From: Clostridia bacterium
GTDB lineage: Bacteria; Bacillota; Clostridia; Oscillospirales; Acutalibacteraceae
Length of the DNA: 34,912 nucleotides
Assembly (NCBI GenBank): GCA_017395425.1
Contig: JAFPUM010000050.1
Coordinates: 1 to 34,912, forward strand
Direction of reading: 5' to 3'
Shown here: one piece after another, positions 1 to 7,971 of the stretch
How positions within the stretch are numbered: the first letter of the stretch is position 1
How the letters are laid out: every line of letters begins with the position of its first letter
Made by a program: the position numbers and the translations under genes
The notes under the pieces: generated by a model
Told to the model about the DNA's origin: nothing
Seen by the model: the letters and a program-made list of their open reading frames with translations, nothing else
Database searches by the model: none

Positions 1-13
1 CACTCACCTCCAC
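1..13 (-). promoter_or_regulatory. Ribosome binding site of a gene starting beyond the left edge
   Basis: Read on the minus strand the first 13 bases are GTGGAGGTGAGTG, a near-perfect Shine-Dalgarno sequence. It points to a leftward gene whose start codon lies just outside the window. Nothing can be said about the product. Confidence 0.5.
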
Positions 14-47
14 GTTTTCTGTAGTATGCCGACTTCCTACAGTTATC

Positions 48-76
48 ATTATAGCGCATTTTATTCTTTAGCGAAA
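48..76 (-). promoter_or_regulatory. Putative leftward promoter
   Basis: On the minus strand a perfect TATAAT lies at 48-53, about 35 bases upstream of the ribosome binding site at the window edge. The matching -35 (TTTCGC, 71-76) is poor, so the promoter rests mainly on the -10. A short inverted repeat (CTGTAG 19-24 / CTACAG 37-42) lies in the leader. Confidence 0.4.
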
Positions 77-225
77 GCTCCGTTGACTCGTTTCATAACC
101 TCATCGGTGCCTTTCGCAGAAAGGCGGTTTATAACTATGGATGAACCGTCCTTACGGGCGTTGTAGCGGCGGGATACAGGTGCAGGATGAGAGGCGTGAC
201 AAGAAAAAATTTGAAATGTTTTCAA
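61..225 (-). pseudogene. Possible small or remnant ORF, 54 codons
   Basis: A minus-strand frame runs from a TTG at 225 to TAA at 61. Its C-terminal two thirds (RRYNARKDGSSIVINRL, then a charged helix ending in NGAFAKE) looks protein-like. The N-terminal part is of poor composition and there is no Shine-Dalgarno before the TTG, nor any upstream ATG. It could be the tail of a decayed gene, a small protein started elsewhere, or chance. I do not recognise the family. Confidence 0.22.
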
Positions 226-232
226 AAAACTA

Positions 233-261
233 TTGCAAATTCTGTCGGGCTGTGCTAGAAT
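233..261 (+). promoter_or_regulatory. secG promoter
   Basis: TTGCAA (233-238), a 17-base spacer and TAGAAT (256-261) preceded by TGC, an extended -10. Transcription would start near 268 and give a leader of about 78 bases before secG. Confidence 0.65.
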
Positions 262-345
262 TAATGAGATATGTTAGTGAGTGAGAGCAATATTCACGCC
301 TCATAACTAATGCCTTAATCCTAAGCAGAAAGCGGTGACAGAAAA

Positions 346-606
346 ATGCTGACAGTTTCCGAGTGGATTATCAGTGCCTTGCTGATGGTGGTCGCTGTGG
401 TGATGATCGTGATTGTACTTTTTCAGGAAACAGATGATGACGGTATGTCGGGTGCCATCGGCGGTTCATCCTCTGCCTATGACTCCTATCTGGGCAAGAA
501 CGAGGGCAGAACTACCAATGCCAAGCTCGCCAGATTCACTAAAATTATGGCGACGATTTTCTTTGTATTCGTGCTGGTGCTGGATGTGCTGACCGTGCTT
601 GACTGA
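346..606 (+). CDS. secG: Protein translocase subunit SecG
   Basis: 86-residue inner-membrane subunit of the SecYEG channel that assists SecA-driven export. It has two hydrophobic segments (about residues 8-28 and 66-85) joined by a polar loop with the family hallmark GGSSSAYDSYLGKN, the usual glycine/serine-rich stretch followed by an F/Y-x-x-x-L-G-K-like block. The length is typical. The ATG at 346 follows a weak purine-rich AAGCGG; no better in-frame start exists. It is followed by its own terminator. In many Firmicutes rnr and smpB come next; here an acetyltransferase does. Confidence 0.93.
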   Translation: MLTVSEWIISALLMVVAVVMIVIVLFQETDDDGMSGAIGGSSSAYDSYLGKNEGRTTNAKLARFTKIMATIFFVFVLVLDVLTVLD

Positions 607-630
607 TCATTGAGCCGTGGTATTTGCGTG

Positions 631-672
631 TATGCGGAGCGGGGAGTTTTCCTGCTTCGCATATTTTCTTTT
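631..672 (+). terminator. Rho-independent terminator after secG
   Basis: A 15-bp stem (631-645 with 649-663, three G-U pairs) closes a 3-base loop and is followed by ATTTTCTTTT. It separates secG from the acetyltransferase, which may depend partly on read-through. Confidence 0.8.
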
Positions 673-699
673 CACTGAAAAACAAAAGGAGAATGCGGC

Positions 700-1236
700 A
701 TGACCTTTCAGCCATTGGAAACCGAACGGCTGATGATTCGTAGATTTCGTCCTGACGACGCGGCGGCGCTGTATACCTATCTTTCCAAGGAGTCGGTGGT
801 GCGGTATGAGCCGTATGATCCCTACACGCCCGAACAGGCGAGGCGGGAAGCGGAGTATCGTTCCCGCTCGGAAGACTTCTTCGCCGTGACACTGAAGGAC
901 GGCACGCTGATCGGCAATGTATATCTCGGACGGCGCGAGTTGGACTGTGCGGAACTGGGATTTGTGTTTGACGACCGCTGGCAGCGCTGCGGATATGCCA
1001 CCGAGGCATCCCGCGCCATACTGAATTATGCCTTTGGAACATTGCAAAAACATCGCGTTATCGCCGGGTGCGATGTGCGCAACGTGCGGTCGTGGAAACT
1101 GATGGAGCGATTGGGGATGCGCAGAGAGGGAGCGTTCCGTCAAAGCACTTATTACAAAAGGGATCCGGAGGGCCATCCGATGTGGATTGATACATTTCAA
1201 TATGCGATATTAAAGGATGAATGGGAAAACAACTGA
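700..1236 (+). CDS. GNAT family N-acetyltransferase, RimJ/RimL type
   Basis: 178-residue cytoplasmic acetyltransferase that would move an acetyl group from acetyl-CoA to an amine. The sequence shows the RimJ/RimL subfamily pattern: N-terminal LETERLMIRRFRPDDAAALY, a central acetyl-CoA-binding stretch (QRCGYATEASRAILNYAF) and the C-terminal NVRSWKLMERLGMRREG signature, in which the Asn and the LGM..EG block are characteristic. A good AGGAG lies 8 bases before the ATG. The substrate cannot be read from sequence; protein N-termini, antibiotics or small amines are possible for this group. It lies 21 bases upstream of the ribosome binding site for nth and is probably cotranscribed with it. Confidence 0.88.
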   Translation: MTFQPLETERLMIRRFRPDDAAALYTYLSKESVVRYEPYDPYTPEQARREAEYRSRSEDFFAVTLKDGTLIGNVYLGRRELDCAELGFVFDDRWQRCGYATEASRAILNYAFGTLQKHRVIAGCDVRNVRSWKLMERLGMRREGAFRQSTYYKRDPEGHPMWIDTFQYAILKDEWENN

Positions 1237-1266
1237 CAATCAGATTACGAAAAGGACGTGGAAGAT

Positions 1267-1908
1267 ATGAGCCCTAAAGAATTGGCGGCGCGGACGGTGG
1301 CGGCACTGAAAGAAATCTATCCTGACGCTATCTGTTCACTCACGTATACCAATCCTCTGCAACTGCTGATTGCGGTACGGCTGTCGGCGCAGTGTACCGA
1401 CGCAAGAGTGAATCAAGTCACACCCATGCTGTTTGAGAAATATCCCACGCTCGACGATTTGTGCAACGCGGATGCGGAGGACATCGGGGAGATCATCAAG
1501 CCCTGCGGGCTGTTCAATACCAAGGCGCGGGATATCCGGCAGCTGGCGATTATGCTGCGGGATCAATACGGCGGTACGGTTCCCGACAGCATGGAGGAAC
1601 TGCTGAAACTTCCCGGCGTGGGACGCAAGACTGCCAATCTCATTCTGGGCGATGTTTACGGACAACCCGCAATTGTGGCAGATACCCACTGCATCCGCAT
1701 TGCCGGCAGAATCGGTCTGACCGACGGCACCAAAGACCCCGTCAAGGTGGAAAAGCAGCTTCGATCCTGCGTAGATCCAAACGAAGGGAGCGATCTTTGT
1801 CACCGGTTTGTGCTGTTCGGGCGGGACATCTGTACCGCGCGTTCACCTAAATGCGGCAATTGTCCGCTGAATGGATTTTGCCGATATGCCCATGAAAACG
1901 CCTTGTAA
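1267..1908 (+). CDS. nth: Endonuclease III (DNA glycosylase/AP lyase)
   Basis: Base-excision repair enzyme that removes oxidised pyrimidines and nicks abasic sites. The helix-hairpin-helix LPGVGRKTANLIL carries the catalytic Lys121, and Asp139 lies in VADTHCIRIAGR, matching Lys120/Asp138 of the E. coli enzyme. The C-terminal 4Fe-4S ligands are Cys189, 196, 199 and 205 in the classic C-x6-C-x2-C-x5-C spacing. The start is set at ATG 1267 because the AAGGA at 1252-1256 is 10 bases away. A GTG at 1258 in the same frame sits directly on that Shine-Dalgarno. Length, 213 residues, is normal. Confidence 0.96.
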   Translation: MSPKELAARTVAALKEIYPDAICSLTYTNPLQLLIAVRLSAQCTDARVNQVTPMLFEKYPTLDDLCNADAEDIGEIIKPCGLFNTKARDIRQLAIMLRDQYGGTVPDSMEELLKLPGVGRKTANLILGDVYGQPAIVADTHCIRIAGRIGLTDGTKDPVKVEKQLRSCVDPNEGSDLCHRFVLFGRDICTARSPKCGNCPLNGFCRYAHENAL

Positions 1909-1967
1909 AAAACACCGACGTATCAGAACAGCCGGAGATGGTTGTTCCGAGAACGTCGGTGTTTTTT
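1907..1967. terminator. Bidirectional terminator between nth and the AIM24 gene
   Basis: A 15-bp perfect inverted repeat (1907-1921 with 1953-1967) has A-runs at its left end and T-runs at its right end, so it can end transcription from either side. A second 8-bp hairpin (GAACAGCC/GGTTGTTC) lies inside the loop. The left arm overlaps the nth stop codon. Confidence 0.85.
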
Positions 1968-2005
1968 ATGTGTCAAGAAAATCCGTTACAAAATCAATTA
2001 CGCCA

Positions 2006-2689
2006 TCAGCCGTTACCCGAGGGAAAGTAGGGCCTCAGCGCTCCCGCCAGCATATTGATCGGCATGGACTGGAGATAGACTTTACCGGGACCGGTGATAA
2101 CTGTGTTGAACAAACCCTCACCGCCGAAGAGAACATTGGTCACACCGCGAATCTGCTGCACAGACATCGTGCAGGTTTCGCTCATGGCTGCGAGGATGCC
2201 CGTATCCACGATAATCTGCTGACCGGGCGCTAAGTCGTATTCCACGACGGAACCGTCAATTTCCACAAAGGCAGTACCGTTGCCGCTGAGCTTCTGCATG
2301 ATGAAGCCCTCGCCGCCGAACAGACCGGAACCGATACGCTGGTTGACAAAAACCGACAGTTCCACGCCGGCTTCCGCCGCAAGAAAACCGCGTTTCTGCA
2401 CGATAATCGTATTGGCGGGGGAAATCTGGAAATCCAGAATAGTGCCGGGGAAGCTGGACGCAAAAGCGATCATGCCTTGTCCGCCTTCAGCGGTATAAAT
2501 ATTCTGGAAAAGTCTCTCACCCGAGAACATTCTGCCCAGCGCTTTGCCGATGCCGCCGTTGCTGCTGGTTTCCATGCGCATATTGGGACTCATCCAGCTC
2601 ATGGCGCCGCTCTCGGTAATCATTTTTTCGCCGGCCTGCAGGGTGCAGGTGACAACCGGGAGGGGAGTGCCTGTGATTTGATACTGCAT
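2006..2689 (-). CDS. AIM24 / TIGR00266 family protein
   Basis: 227-residue protein of the AIM24 family, known from bacteria and from the mitochondrial protein Aim24. The fold is a trimeric, TRAP-like beta structure without catalytic residues, and its bacterial role is not settled. Recognisable features are the N-terminal GTPLPVVTCTLQAGEKMITESGAMSWM block, two glycine-rich GLFGGEG/LFGGEGLFN repeats and the C-terminal GPGKVYLQSMPI. There is no signal peptide or membrane segment. The start at 2689 follows GAGAGG at a good distance; the upstream frame extension (to 2872) runs through its promoter and is not coding. Confidence 0.88.
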   Translation of the reverse strand: MQYQITGTPLPVVTCTLQAGEKMITESGAMSWMSPNMRMETSSNGGIGKALGRMFSGERLFQNIYTAEGGQGMIAFASSFPGTILDFQISPANTIIVQKRGFLAAEAGVELSVFVNQRIGSGLFGGEGFIMQKLSGNGTAFVEIDGSVVEYDLAPGQQIIVDTGILAAMSETCTMSVQQIRGVTNVLFGGEGLFNTVITGPGKVYLQSMPINMLAGALRPYFPSGNG

Positions 2690-2753
2690 ATTATCATAAC
2701 CTCTCTTTTTCTGAAGTCGTATGTATTTTTGCATACAAAAACACATCACAATC

Positions 2754-2782
2754 ATTATACTGTTTTTTTTCGGAAAATGCAA
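2754..2782 (-). promoter_or_regulatory. Promoter of the AIM24 gene
   Basis: Minus strand: TTGCAT (2777-2782), 17-base spacer, perfect TATAAT (2754-2759). This gives a leader of about 60 bases. Confidence 0.7.
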
Positions 2783-2940
2783 CAATTTTTTGAGAAAAAA
2801 CAGTGAAACATTGGTGCTTTTTCGTTTTATAAATATAGCAAAAATAAATAACAGTGAAGAAGGGGGGATCAAAAGCAGGCAGTCGTCATTCAGGAAAAAA
2901 ACGACGACAAACGATTTCTATATTAAATAGCAAAAAAACA

Positions 2941-2970
2941 TTGAAAAAGCTTCAAGTTATATGTTATAAT
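2941..2970 (+). promoter_or_regulatory. Promoter of the GH31 gene
   Basis: TTGAAA (2941-2946), an 18-base spacer and perfect TATAAT (2965-2970). The predicted start near 2977 leaves a leader of about 113 bases, long enough for regulation. Confidence 0.7.
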
Positions 2971-3036
2971 AGCTATGGAATAATGGTTATGGTAGATTAT
3001 AAAGAAAAATAAACTGTTATATAAAATAATTTACGA

Positions 3037-3059
3037 TTATCATCTAAAACAGATGATAA
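3037..3059 (+). promoter_or_regulatory. Inverted repeat in the GH31 leader, possible operator
   Basis: Perfect 9-bp arms TTATCATCT / AGATGATAA separated by AAAAC, about 60 bases downstream of the predicted transcription start and 15 bases before the Shine-Dalgarno. There is no T-run, so it is not a terminator. A repressor site or an mRNA hairpin is possible; no regulator gene lies beside it. Confidence 0.4.
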
Positions 3060-3089
3060 GGGATTGTTTTAGCGGAGGTTGATATACCT

Positions 3090-5390
3090 ATGAATTACGG
3101 CAGAATTAAGTCTTTCCATGCGGAAGGAAACCGTGTGGAGATACTCTTTGAGCATCAGAAGGCAGCTATCACTGCCATTACAGATGAAATCATCAATATT
3201 TTCAGCCCGGGTCAATCCGAAATCAATCATTCCTTTGCGATTGAGGGTGATAAGAGCAAGCCGGTGAATGTGATTGCCAATATGGTAGGTAATTACATTG
3301 TTATTTCCACCTCCAAATTGGCGGTGTATGTGTACGACCAATGCCGCGTGAATTTTTATACCTCGGACGGTACCGTTCTCTGCCGCGATTATAAGGGGGA
3401 ACGGGAAGCACAGGGTGTGGCGATCATCAGCAAGGAAGCTGCGGAGCAGGCGCGTATGGAAGGTCATGTGCTGACAGACGGTTTGACACGGCACGCAATT
3501 GAAGTGGTGAAGTGTATCGAAGGCGACGAATATTTCTACGGTCTGGGGGATAAATACAGCTTTCTGGACAAAAAAGGCTATGATTTTGAGATGTGGAACA
3601 GTGACCTTCCCGAGCCGCATTTTGAATCCATGACCCGGCTTTATAAATCCATTCCGTTTCTCCTGGTGCATCGCGAAGCGGTGAATTACGGGATTTTCTT
3701 TGACAATCATCATCGGACCTATTTTGATCTGGGCAAGGAAAACGATGGCTACTATTCTTTCGCCGCGGATGAGGGAAATCTTGACTATTACCTGATTTAC
3801 GGAACAACACTCAAATCGGTCATCAGTGGCTATACCTATCTGACCGGAACCACGCCGCTGCCCCAGCTTTGGACACTCGGTTATCACCAGTGCCGCTGGT
3901 CTTATGAAAACCGTGCCGAGCTGCTTTCCGTCGCGGACAGTATGAGAGAGAATGAAATCCCCTGTGATGCGCTGTATTGTGACATCGACTATATGGATCA
4001 CTTCAAGGTTTTCACTTGGGGTGAATCCCAGTACCCCGATCACCGCAAAATGCTGGAGGAACTGCAAAAGCGCGGATTCAAGGTTGTAACCATTATCGAC
4101 CCCGGTGTGAAGAAGGAAGAGGGCTATTTTGTTTATGATGAAGGCATTGCCAATGATTACTTTGTGCATGCCCCCGATGGAAGTGTATATGAAAATGTAG
4201 TCTGGCCGGGTGATTCGGTTTTTCCGGATTTCGGACGGCGCGCGGTGCGCAATTGGTGGGCGGACAAGCAGAAGTGCATGACAGACGATGGCGTGGCAGG
4301 AATCTGGAACGATATGAATGAGCCGGCGAGTTTCCGGGGAGAAATTCCGGGTGATGTGGTGTTTTATGACGAGGAACGTGCTTCGACGCACAGGGAAATG
4401 CACAACGTATATGCATCCCTGATGGCGAAAGCCACTTATGAAGGCATCCGTCGTCATACCGGCAAGCGTCCCTTTGTCATCACGCGTGCCTTTTACAGCG
4501 GCGCGCAGAAGTATACCACCGCGTGGACAGGCGACAATCAGAGTCACTGGTCGCACCTTCGTTATGCCATTGCCCAGCTCTGCTCGATCGGCATGAGCGG
4601 TCTGGCTTTTATAGGGACAGATGTGGGCGGCTTCGGCGCGAACTGTACGGCGGAACTGCTTTGCCGCTGGACGCAGGTCGGCTGTCTGTCGCCGTTCTTC
4701 CGCAATCATGCCGCGAAGGGTACCCGTCATCAGGAACCGTGGGCGTTTGACCGTCAGACCATGGAAATCTGCCGTAAATACATCCGTCTCCGCTACCGCC
4801 TGATTCCCTATCTGTATGATTGTTTCCGCATAGCGGAGGCAATGGGTATTCCCGTATTCCGCCCGTTGGTGCTGAATTTTGAGAAGGATGCCAACACAGC
4901 CCGCATCAACGATCAGTTTATGGTGGGCGACTGGATTATGGCAGCACCGATTGTAGATCAGGGCAAGGTCAGCCGCGATGTTTATCTTCCCAAGGGATGC
5001 AACTGGTACGATTTCCACACTGGTGAGCGATTCCCCGGCGGCAGCCGGATTCTCCGGGAAGCACCGCTCGATACCTGTCCCATCTATATCAAGGAAGGAG
5101 CGATTCTGCCGCTTTGGCCGGTGATGAACTATGTGGGGGAGAAGAAGGTCGATTGTCTGGAACTGATGGTCTTCGGCAGCGACGGTACCTATACCCATTA
5201 TCAGGACAACGGAGAGGACTTTGCCTATCGTGACGGAGAATACAATCTCTATCAATTTATGCGCCGGAACGGTCGTCTTTCCATTGAAATGACCCATGCC
5301 GGCTACGCGGAAAGGTACGAGGCGTTCAAAGTGACTATGAACGGCAAAACCTTCAAAATTAAATTTTCGGGACGAAAACTGGTAATTTAA
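3090..5390 (+). CDS. Glycoside hydrolase family 31 (alpha-glucosidase-like)
   Basis: 766-residue cytoplasmic enzyme (no signal peptide) that would release glucose or xylose from alpha-linked oligosaccharides. The GH31 nucleophile is Asp408 in GIWNDMNEPASF; the acid/base is Asp482 in WTGDNQSHWSHL. The N-terminal beta domain, the LWTLGYHQCRWSY strand and the DALYCDIDYMD motif are typical, as is FIGTDVGGFGAN after the catalytic pair. GGAGG precedes the ATG at 3090. GH31 also contains xylosidases and glucan lyases; sequence alone does not decide the substrate. Only 36 bases separate it from the next gene, suggesting cotranscription. It uses almost no TTA, CTA or TCA codons, which leaves a long meaningless open frame on the opposite strand. 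Confidence 0.93.
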   Translation: MNYGRIKSFHAEGNRVEILFEHQKAAITAITDEIINIFSPGQSEINHSFAIEGDKSKPVNVIANMVGNYIVISTSKLAVYVYDQCRVNFYTSDGTVLCRDYKGEREAQGVAIISKEAAEQARMEGHVLTDGLTRHAIEVVKCIEGDEYFYGLGDKYSFLDKKGYDFEMWNSDLPEPHFESMTRLYKSIPFLLVHREAVNYGIFFDNHHRTYFDLGKENDGYYSFAADEGNLDYYLIYGTTLKSVISGYTYLTGTTPLPQLWTLGYHQCRWSYENRAELLSVADSMRENEIPCDALYCDIDYMDHFKVFTWGESQYPDHRKMLEELQKRGFKVVTIIDPGVKKEEGYFVYDEGIANDYFVHAPDGSVYENVVWPGDSVFPDFGRRAVRNWWADKQKCMTDDGVAGIWNDMNEPASFRGEIPGDVVFYDEERASTHREMHNVYASLMAKATYEGIRRHTGKRPFVITRAFYSGAQKYTTAWTGDNQSHWSHLRYAIAQLCSIGMSGLAFIGTDVGGFGANCTAELLCRWTQVGCLSPFFRNHAAKGTRHQEPWAFDRQTMEICRKYIRLRYRLIPYLYDCFRIAEAMGIPVFRPLVLNFEKDANTARINDQFMVGDWIMAAPIVDQGKVSRDVYLPKGCNWYDFHTGERFPGGSRILREAPLDTCPIYIKEGAILPLWPVMNYVGEKKVDCLELMVFGSDGTYTHYQDNGEDFAYRDGEYNLYQFMRRNGRLSIEMTHAGYAERYEAFKVTMNGKTFKIKFSGRKLVI

Positions 5391-5426
5391 TCGGCAAATA
5401 GCGCACTTGAAACGGGGCATGATATA

Positions 5427-6974
5427 ATGAACATAAAAAAGCTCGGCGGTTCTCTTCTGGCTTTGCTGCTGATGCTGGCAGTATTGACCGGGAATCTGAC
5501 CGTGCCGGTGGAAGCAGCCGGCGGCAAGACCGGTATCGGGCTTGCCGAATGGGCTTTTCGTGCGTATAATGAGGGCTGGACCTATTCTTATGGCGGGTCT
5601 TCGGCCGGCGCGGTAGACTGTTCGGGACTGATTCGTTCATACAGCGGCAAGGGAGGAGGCGCCAAGGCACTGCTCGACGCTTCCTCCGTCAACGGTTCGG
5701 TCAGCGATATGCCGCGCATTCACGGACTTGGCTTATGGTGTGAAGGACACGCGGGCGTCTATGTGGGCAAAAACAAAGACGGTACCAATATGGCTATTGA
5801 CATGCGCAATTCCCGTGTGAATGTAGTTTATGCCGCCATGAATTCCCGTTATTACAGTCCGTGGGTCAAGTGGTTCAAGGTAAGCGGACTGTCCTATCCG
5901 ACGACCGGCTGGTACGAATTCCGGGGAAACACCTACTATTATAAGAACGGGGAATTCTGTGTGGGAGCGGTTAAGGTGGACGGTAAAACTTATGACTTCG
6001 GTAAATCCGGCGCGCTGATCGGGGAAATGGATCCCGGCACGCTGACTACCACCAGGAAGACCACCACAACCGTCACGACAACGACAACGACCACTACCAC
6101 CACCACCACTACTGCCACCGCTCCGCCGGAAATTACCACGACTACCGAAGAACCTACCGCTGCGGTTACGACAGCGGAGATTACCACCACGCAAAGCACC
6201 ACAACGGCTGCGCCGACGGAACAGACCACCACTTCCGCCAAACAGACCACCACATCGCAAACCACGGTCAAGCGTACCACATCTACCCGCCAATCTACTA
6301 CGGAAAAATCTGCTGCTGCCAAATCAACTAGGAAAAAAACGACCACCGGCAAATCCTCCGCAACCGCCAAGGCGTCCCGCGATACGACCTCTACGACATC
6401 GTCCACCAAGCGGACGACTGTTACCACTGCCACTGCATCCCCTGATACCTATATTTCTTATGAAGGCGGCATGAAGGGAGAAGGCGTATCCCGCATTCAG
6501 CAGCGGCTTTACGCGCTGGGGTATTATGATCAGGATATCACGGATTACTACGGATCTTTTACCCGGGATGCGGTGAAGGCGTTCCAGAAAGCGATCGGTG
6601 TGCTGCCCACCGGGATTGCCGATGAAGCCACCCAGCGGCGGCTTTTTAGCGATGACGCGCCGGCATATGACGAAGCGCTTTCACTGATGAACGATGCCGA
6701 CTATCAGATGGACGAGGCGGAGGAGACAGAAACACCGTCAGAAGAAGAGCTGGAAATGTCCGTACCGGTGATTGCCGATTCCGAAGGAATCGCGTCGCTG
6801 AGTATGACTGCCAATCCTTATGGCTTTACCCGCACCTACGGCGAATCGGGGCCGCTTCAGACGATGGGTGTGTTTTCCTATCAGTCTCCGTCTGTGGTAT
6901 TCTACCGCGACGGGGAAAGTTACAGCGTGACCGAGGATGTGATGGAAAGCCTCCGGAACTGCGTATTTTTGTAA
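5427..6974 (+). CDS. Secreted NlpC/P60 peptidoglycan hydrolase with wall-binding modules
   Basis: 515 residues. A signal peptide (about 1-30, ending PVEA-A) is followed by an NlpC/P60 cysteine peptidase domain (about 33-155) with the triad Cys65 (AVDCSGL), His108 (EGHAGVYVG) and probably Asp125. These enzymes cleave peptide stems of peptidoglycan. Next comes one choline-binding-like aromatic repeat (about 161-200, GWYEFRGNTYYYKNG), a very Thr-rich linker (about 205-340, including 13 Thr in a row), a PG_binding_1 domain (about 345-408) and an acidic tail with a C-terminal domain I do not recognise. The Shine-Dalgarno is weak (CGGGG). It probably belongs to a transcript starting at the GH31 gene. 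Confidence 0.88.
   Translation: MNIKKLGGSLLALLLMLAVLTGNLTVPVEAAGGKTGIGLAEWAFRAYNEGWTYSYGGSSAGAVDCSGLIRSYSGKGGGAKALLDASSVNGSVSDMPRIHGLGLWCEGHAGVYVGKNKDGTNMAIDMRNSRVNVVYAAMNSRYYSPWVKWFKVSGLSYPTTGWYEFRGNTYYYKNGEFCVGAVKVDGKTYDFGKSGALIGEMDPGTLTTTRKTTTTVTTTTTTTTTTTTTATAPPEITTTTEEPTAAVTTAEITTTQSTTTAAPTEQTTTSAKQTTTSQTTVKRTTSTRQSTTEKSAAAKSTRKKTTTGKSSATAKASRDTTSTTSSTKRTTVTTATASPDTYISYEGGMKGEGVSRIQQRLYALGYYDQDITDYYGSFTRDAVKAFQKAIGVLPTGIADEATQRRLFSDDAPAYDEALSLMNDADYQMDEAEETETPSEEELEMSVPVIADSEGIASLSMTANPYGFTRTYGESGPLQTMGVFSYQSPSVVFYRDGESYSVTEDVMESLRNCVFL
6040..6440 (+). repeat. Thr-rich low-complexity coding tract
   Basis: About 130 codons dominated by ACN (Thr) with Lys, Ser and Ala. The Thr codons are mixed (ACC, ACA, ACG, ACT), so this is not a simple microsatellite. 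It encodes the flexible linker between catalytic and peptidoglycan-binding parts of the NlpC/P60 protein; such linkers are often glycosylated in wall proteins, which is inference here. Confidence 0.75.
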
Positions 6975-6992
6975 GGAAAGGAGGTGTAACTG

Positions 6993-7910
6993 TTGTCGTC
7001 AACAGAGAATTATTCGCTGTCCCGCGACAGCGATGAAGATTACCTCAGTCCGCGGAATCTTGACATACTCCGGCGGCTGCGGCTGATCGATGATACGTTT
7101 TTTGCCGCTTGTTTTGATAACGATCCGGAACTGACGGAGTTTGTTCTGCGGATTCTGATCGGCAGGGACGATCTTCATGTCACGGAAGCCAGGACACAAT
7201 ACACTATAAAAAATATCAACGGTCACTCCGCGGTGCTGGACGCGCTTGCCACTGATGCACAAGGGCATATTTACAATATTGAGGTGCAGCGTGCCAGTCG
7301 GGGCGCCGTACCGGAGCGTGCGCGGTATAACGGAAGTCTGATTGACAGCCGTTTCTTTCCAAAAGGGGAAGATTACACCAGGCTGCCCCAGACGTATGTG
7401 ATATTTCTCACAGAACATGATGTGATCGGCGACAATTTAGGCATTTATCACATTGAAAGGACAGTGGCGGAAACCGGCAAGCCATTCGGGGACGGTTCAC
7501 ATATCATTTATGCCAACGCCTCCTGTTGCGATGATTCGGCACTGGGACAGCTGATGCACGATTTTCTGTGTTCAGACCCCACAGCAATGTACTATTCGGC
7601 GTTGTCCCGGAAAACAGGGCTTTATAAGGAAGAAAACGAGGGGGTAAGACATATGTGTCAGATCATTGAAGATGCCATCAGGGAAGAGAGAGGAATGATA
7701 TTCCGAAAAGGACTGGAGCAAGGTCTCGAGCAGGGTCTTGAGCAAGGTCTTGAGCAGGGTCGTCAGGAAGAACGGGCCAAGGCCGCCAGGTCAGCGGAGC
7801 GCAATGCGGGACGGATGCTGGCAGACGGTCTTTCGGTTGAGCGGATTGTACAGTACACGGGTCTGCCGTTGGAAACCGTGCGCAGGCTCGCCGGACTTTC
7901 CAACGAATGA
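6993..7910 (+). CDS. Rpn family PD-(D/E)XK nuclease / putative transposase (TIGR01784-like)
   Basis: 305 residues, TTG start with an ideal AAAGGAGGTG 7 bases upstream. The N-terminal PD-(D/E)XK_2 nuclease domain (about 20-200) shows DDTFFAACFDNDPE, Asp83 (AVLDALATDA) and Glu97-Val-Gln99 (IYNIEVQR), the D...ExQ form of the active site usual in this family. Rpn proteins are DNases that stimulate RecA-independent recombination in E. coli; they are called transposases only by association. A GLEQ tetrapeptide repeat (residues 240-256) precedes a basic C-terminal helix pair. It lies 18 bases after the NlpC/P60 gene. No inverted terminal repeats are visible around it. Confidence 0.82.
   Translation: MSSTENYSLSRDSDEDYLSPRNLDILRRLRLIDDTFFAACFDNDPELTEFVLRILIGRDDLHVTEARTQYTIKNINGHSAVLDALATDAQGHIYNIEVQRASRGAVPERARYNGSLIDSRFFPKGEDYTRLPQTYVIFLTEHDVIGDNLGIYHIERTVAETGKPFGDGSHIIYANASCCDDSALGQLMHDFLCSDPTAMYYSALSRKTGLYKEENEGVRHMCQIIEDAIREERGMIFRKGLEQGLEQGLEQGLEQGRQEERAKAARSAERNAGRMLADGLSVERIVQYTGLPLETVRRLAGLSNE
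7710..7760 (+). repeat. 12-base tandem repeat encoding (GLEQ)n
   Basis: Four near-identical 12-base units encode G-L-E-Q four times, followed by a degenerate GRQEE. Unit length is a multiple of three, so changes in copy number keep the frame. A related tract is present in the second nuclease gene at 14198-14295. Confidence 0.85.
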
Positions 7911-7971
7911 GGCAGGCTGAAATCTTTGGTATTTCATAACCATACAGAATTCAATGAAGGAGGTGACCGGC

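Larger units (their letters stand above)
2690..3089. other. AT-rich intergenic region between divergent genes
   Basis: 400 bases without a supported gene. It holds the AIM24 promoter on the left, the GH31 promoter and an inverted repeat on the right, and a central A-rich stretch (about 2783-2940) in which I see no further signal. Confidence 0.7.

Noticed and set aside
3069-5420. 783-codon open frame antisense to the whole GH31 gene
   Set aside because: It is codon-aligned with GH31, so its stops would correspond to TTA, CTA and TCA codons, which GH31 avoids. The product has no recognisable domain and no ribosome binding site.
5423-5428. TATAAT just before the NlpC/P60 start as a promoter
   Set aside because: It overlaps the ATG at 5427, so transcription would begin inside the gene; the spacing to the nearby TTGAAA is also too short.
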